This document shows, piece by piece, positions 24,197-26,712 of a stretch of 26,712 nucleotides of DNA (within the stretch, counting starts at the first letter, position 1; every line of letters begins with the position of its first letter). Made by a program: the position numbers and the translations under genes. This DNA is from Gp6-AA40 sp964505975 (GTDB taxonomy: Bacteria > Acidobacteriota > Vicinamibacteria > Vicinamibacterales > UBA2999), in contig CAZDLW010000041.1 in NCBI GenBank assembly GCA_964505975.1, positions 1 through 26,712 of the forward strand, in the 5' to 3' direction. The notes below the pieces were generated by a model. That model had not been told where the DNA came from. It did no database searches and saw only the letters and a list, made by a program, of their open reading frames with translations.

Positions 24197-24829
24197 TCAT
24201 TTTGCCTGGATGTGGATGCCGCACTCCAGCTTCTGACCTTGCCAGCGGCCCGATCGCGGGTTCTCGGGGTCGGGCGGCAGCACCGTACACGGTTCGCAGC
24301 CGATGCTCGTGTATCCCAGTTCGTAGAGCGGAAGGAGCGGAATGTCGTGCTCCTTGGCGTAGGCCCATACGTCGCGCGTGGACCAGCCGGCGAGCGGAGC
24401 GATGCGCCGAATCTGCTTGCCGCTCGGAAGGCGGAACGGCTCCACCTCCTGGAGGTTCGCACGCGACGGCGACTGGTCGCGCCGCAGCGCCGTGAACCAG
24501 GTATCGTAGCCCTCGAGCGCCGCGAAGAGCGGACCCACCTTGTGGCGACGGCAGCACGCCTCGGTGCTCTCGGCCTGCCAGAGCCCGACCTGCGGTTCGG
24601 CAGCACGGAGATTCACCAGTGCGAGGTTCCATCGCTCCGTCAGATCGTCACGGTAGGCGAGCGTCTCCGGAAAATGATGAAACGTGTCGAGGAACAGCAC
24701 CGGAATGTCGGGGCGCAGTTCCCGCAGCATGTGCGTGAGTACGACACATTCGGCCTGAAAGCTCGACGTGATGCAGGGCGCCATCGCCGTGTCGAGCGTT
24801 CCAGCCAGCAGATGGCGTGGGTCGGTCAT
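24197..24829 (-). CDS. cysH: Assimilatory APS/PAPS reductase, iron-sulfur (APS) type
   Basis: This 210-residue enzyme reduces activated sulfate to sulfite with thioredoxin. The catalytic Cys is in ECGIH (203 in 202-206). It also has ACCRRHK (Cys92-Cys93) and GCEPC (Cys178, Cys181), the four ligands of a [4Fe-4S] cluster. These mark enzymes that use APS (adenylyl sulfate) directly; E. coli CysH lacks them and uses PAPS. The absence of an APS kinase domain in CysN agrees. The start ATG at 24829 overlaps the cysN stop as ATGA; a longer reading to 24988 lies inside cysN and is rejected. It is the last gene seen of the cysD-cysN-cysH operon. Confidence 0.93.
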   Translation of the reverse strand: MTDPRHLLAGTLDTAMAPCITSSFQAECVVLTHMLRELRPDIPVLFLDTFHHFPETLAYRDDLTERWNLALVNLRAAEPQVGLWQAESTEACCRRHKVGPLFAALEGYDTWFTALRRDQSPSRANLQEVEPFRLPSGKQIRRIAPLAGWSTRDVWAYAKEHDIPLLPLYELGYTSIGCEPCTVLPPDPENPRSGRWQGQKLECGIHIQAK

Positions 24830-26133
24830 GTGAGGAGATCCTCGAGGGCTCGGGCCACGGCCTCGGCGGCCTCCTCGTCCGATGCCGCGCGGCGAGCGAC
24901 GTGCGCCAGTCGCTCCGCCACGCTGAGTGGGGCCGTCTGCGCGGTGGCTGTTGTCTGAACGGGGCCGGTGATCATGCCGGCGCCGCACGTGAAGTGGGTT
25001 GCCGGATCGATCAGGACGAAGCTGCCGGTGGCGCGGTTCTCCGCGTACGTGTCATAGACGAGGGGCCGGGCGGTGGACACCCTGACCGTACTGATCTGAT
25101 TCAAGACCAGCCCGTGATTGACCTCGGCGGTCACGGTGCGGGTGCCTTGCTTCAACAGATAGAGTCGGGCCGGGTCCAGCGGGCGCTCGTCCATCCAGAC
25201 GACCTCGGCCTGGAACTGCTGGCCCACGAAGGGCGTCTCCATCGTCAGCACGTCACCCCGACTGATGTCGATCTCGTCGTCCAGCGTCAGCGTGACGGAC
25301 ATGGGCGCGAACGCCAGGTCCAGGTCGCCGTCGTAGGTGACGATGCGCGTGACGCGTGCCGTCCGGCCGGATGGCCACACGGTGACTCTGTCGCCCGGCG
25401 AGATTCGACCGGACACGATTTGTCCCGCGTACCCGCGGAACTCGTGGTCCGGACGCGCCACCAGCTGCACGGGGAACCGGAATGGCGCGGTGGTCGGATC
25501 GCGATGCACGCGGACGGTCTCGAGGAAATCGAGCAGCGGCGGACCGTCGAACCATGGCGTCCGATCGCTCGGCGTGATGACGTTGTCGCCGTGCAGCGCG
25601 CTCATCGGGATCGCGTGCACGGATGCCCCGCTGAGCACGTCGTCGAACTCGTCGCGGATCCGCTCGAAGACGTCACGGTCGAAGTCCATCAGGTCCATCT
25701 TGTTGATGGCGAGGACGAAGTCCGTAATCCCCAGCAGCCTGGCGATGCGGGCATGGCGCCGCGACTGCACCCGAACGCCGTTGCGCGCGTCCACCAGCAG
25801 AACCGCCAGGTCGGCCGTCGAGGCACCCGTGGCCATGTTGCGCGTGTACTGCTCGTGCCCGGGTGTGTCGGCCAGGATGAACTTGCGCCGTGAGGTGGCG
25901 AAGTACCGGTAGGCCACGTCGATGGTGATGCCCTGCTCACGCTCGGCACGCAGGCCGTCGGTGAACAGTGAGAAGTCGATCGGGCCGGCGTTGCGGTTCT
26001 TGGACGCCTTCTCGACCGAGCTCACCTGATCCTCGTAGACCGACCGCGAGTCGTACAGCAGCCGCCCAATCAGCGTGCTCTTGCCGTCGTCCACGCTACC
26101 CGCCGTGCAGATGCGAAGCAGCCCTCCGGACAT
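24826..26133 (-). CDS. cysN: Sulfate adenylyltransferase GTPase subunit
   Basis: The 435-residue CysN is an EF-Tu-like GTPase that drives ATP sulfurylase (with CysD) to make APS from sulfate and ATP. The GTP motifs are GSVDDGKS (12-19), DTPGHEQY and NKMD. They are followed by the switch segment REQGITIDVAYRYF and two beta-barrel domains. There is no C-terminal APS kinase (CysC) fusion, and the C-terminus ends with a short Ala/Glu-rich helix. The ATG at 26133 shares one base with the cysD stop (TAATG), and the stop overlaps cysH, so translation of all three is coupled. Confidence 0.95.
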   Translation of the reverse strand: MSGGLLRICTAGSVDDGKSTLIGRLLYDSRSVYEDQVSSVEKASKNRNAGPIDFSLFTDGLRAEREQGITIDVAYRYFATSRRKFILADTPGHEQYTRNMATGASTADLAVLLVDARNGVRVQSRRHARIARLLGITDFVLAINKMDLMDFDRDVFERIRDEFDDVLSGASVHAIPMSALHGDNVITPSDRTPWFDGPPLLDFLETVRVHRDPTTAPFRFPVQLVARPDHEFRGYAGQIVSGRISPGDRVTVWPSGRTARVTRIVTYDGDLDLAFAPMSVTLTLDDEIDISRGDVLTMETPFVGQQFQAEVVWMDERPLDPARLYLLKQGTRTVTAEVNHGLVLNQISTVRVSTARPLVYDTYAENRATGSFVLIDPATHFTCGAGMITGPVQTTATAQTAPLSVAERLAHVARRAASDEEAAEAVARALEDLLT

Positions 26134-26712
26134 TAGAAGTAGCCTTCGCGTTTCTTGATCTCCATCGACCCGTCCTGATCGTGGTCGATGACCCGAAGCT
26201 GCCGTTCGGAGTGCCGGATGGCAATCAGCTCGTCGATGATTTTCGGGACCGTGTCGGCGTCGGATCGGATGGCCCCGGTACACGGCGAGCAGCCGAGCGA
26301 CCGCATCCGGCACATGACGAGCCGGGGCTTCTCGCCCGGCATCGTCACCACGAACGGCTGCTCCTGCACGATCAGCGAGTTGCCGCGGACGATGACCTCG
26401 CGCTCCTGGGCGAAGTAGAGCGGCACGATGGGAATGTTCTCGAGGTGGATGTAGTGCCAGACATCGATCTCGGTCCAGTTCGACAGCGGGAAGACGCGGA
26501 TGCTCTCGCCAGGGCGCAGCTTGGCATTGAGCAGCGTCCAGAGCTCGGGGCGCTGCCGTTTGGGATCCCATTGCCCGTTCGGATCGCGCACGGAGAAGAT
26601 CCGTTCCTTGGCGCGCGATCGTTCCTCGTCGCGCCGGGCGCCGCCGACGGCGGCGGCGAAATTCCCAGCCTGGAGGCCGGCGAGCAGAGCCTTCGTCTTG
26701 AGCAGCCCGCCG
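26133..26712 (-). CDS. cysD: Sulfate adenylyltransferase subunit 2, 5' end outside the window
   Basis: About 192 C-terminal codons of CysD are visible; the N-terminus with the ATP-binding loop lies beyond the right edge. The frame is open to the last base. Recognisable parts are FAAAVGGARRDEERSRAKERIFS, with the RRDEE segment of the active site, FPLSNWTEIDVWHYI, YFAQER, and MRSLGCSPCTGA. CysD is the catalytic half of ATP sulfurylase and forms a complex with CysN. A GTG near 26591 is internal, not a start. The C-terminal REGYF is typical. Confidence 0.95.
   Translation of the reverse strand, partial: GGLLKTKALLAGLQAGNFAAAVGGARRDEERSRAKERIFSVRDPNGQWDPKRQRPELWTLLNAKLRPGESIRVFPLSNWTEIDVWHYIHLENIPIVPLYFAQEREVIVRGNSLIVQEQPFVVTMPGEKPRLVMCRMRSLGCSPCTGAIRSDADTVPKIIDELIAIRHSERQLRVIDHDQDGSMEIKKREGYF

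Overview
This is a GC-rich, gene-dense stretch of a bacterial chromosome. Probable source is a Gram-negative soil or sediment bacterium of the Acidobacteriota, perhaps close to Vicinamibacteria. That is an inference from the gene content: a DUF6152 protein next to an exported protein with a WEGDSLIVET-type motif, a DUF1080 protein, a secreted sorbosone-dehydrogenase-like protein and a secreted ankyrin protein. There is no rRNA, tRNA, transposase, phage gene or CRISPR array. The window cuts a repeat at its left edge and cysD at its right edge.

Layout. 1-3110: part of a palindromic repeat, a DUF1080 envelope protein, a convergent sterol-desaturase-family membrane hydroxylase, and a two-gene unit of exported proteins, the second being DUF6152. 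3111-3719: non-coding DNA holding a 196-nt long-palindrome element (family A) and one copy of a second structured repeat (family B). 3720-7809: a five-gene cluster on the plus strand with a membrane-anchored C39-like cysteine peptidase, a small secreted Cys-rich peptide with a Gly-Gly site, a 12-helix ABC-type permease, an ABC ATPase and a Yip1-like membrane protein. It looks like an uncharacterised system for maturing and exporting a peptide. 7814-9886: a PMT/ArnT-like glycosyltransferase with a C-terminal TPR. 10171-16657: mostly secreted proteins (class-C beta-lactamase-fold serine hydrolase, YceI, metallo-beta-lactamase-fold hydrolase, ankyrin protein, GSDH-like dehydrogenase). 16681-17034: a PDZ remnant. 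17068-19542: fused aspartokinase/homoserine dehydrogenase. 19612-24169: a small beta-barrel-like protein, an unknown polytopic membrane protein, a quinone oxidoreductase and a sodium:solute symporter, with two more family B repeats. 24197-26712: the sulfate-assimilation operon cysD-cysN-cysH on the minus strand, tightly coupled, with an APS-reductase-type CysH.

The most notable feature is the C39/Cys-rich peptide/ABC/Yip1 cluster. Its first two genes sit between two oppositely oriented family B repeats. The second of these fills exactly the space between the peptide stop codon and the permease start codon, so it may set the ratio of peptide to exporter.
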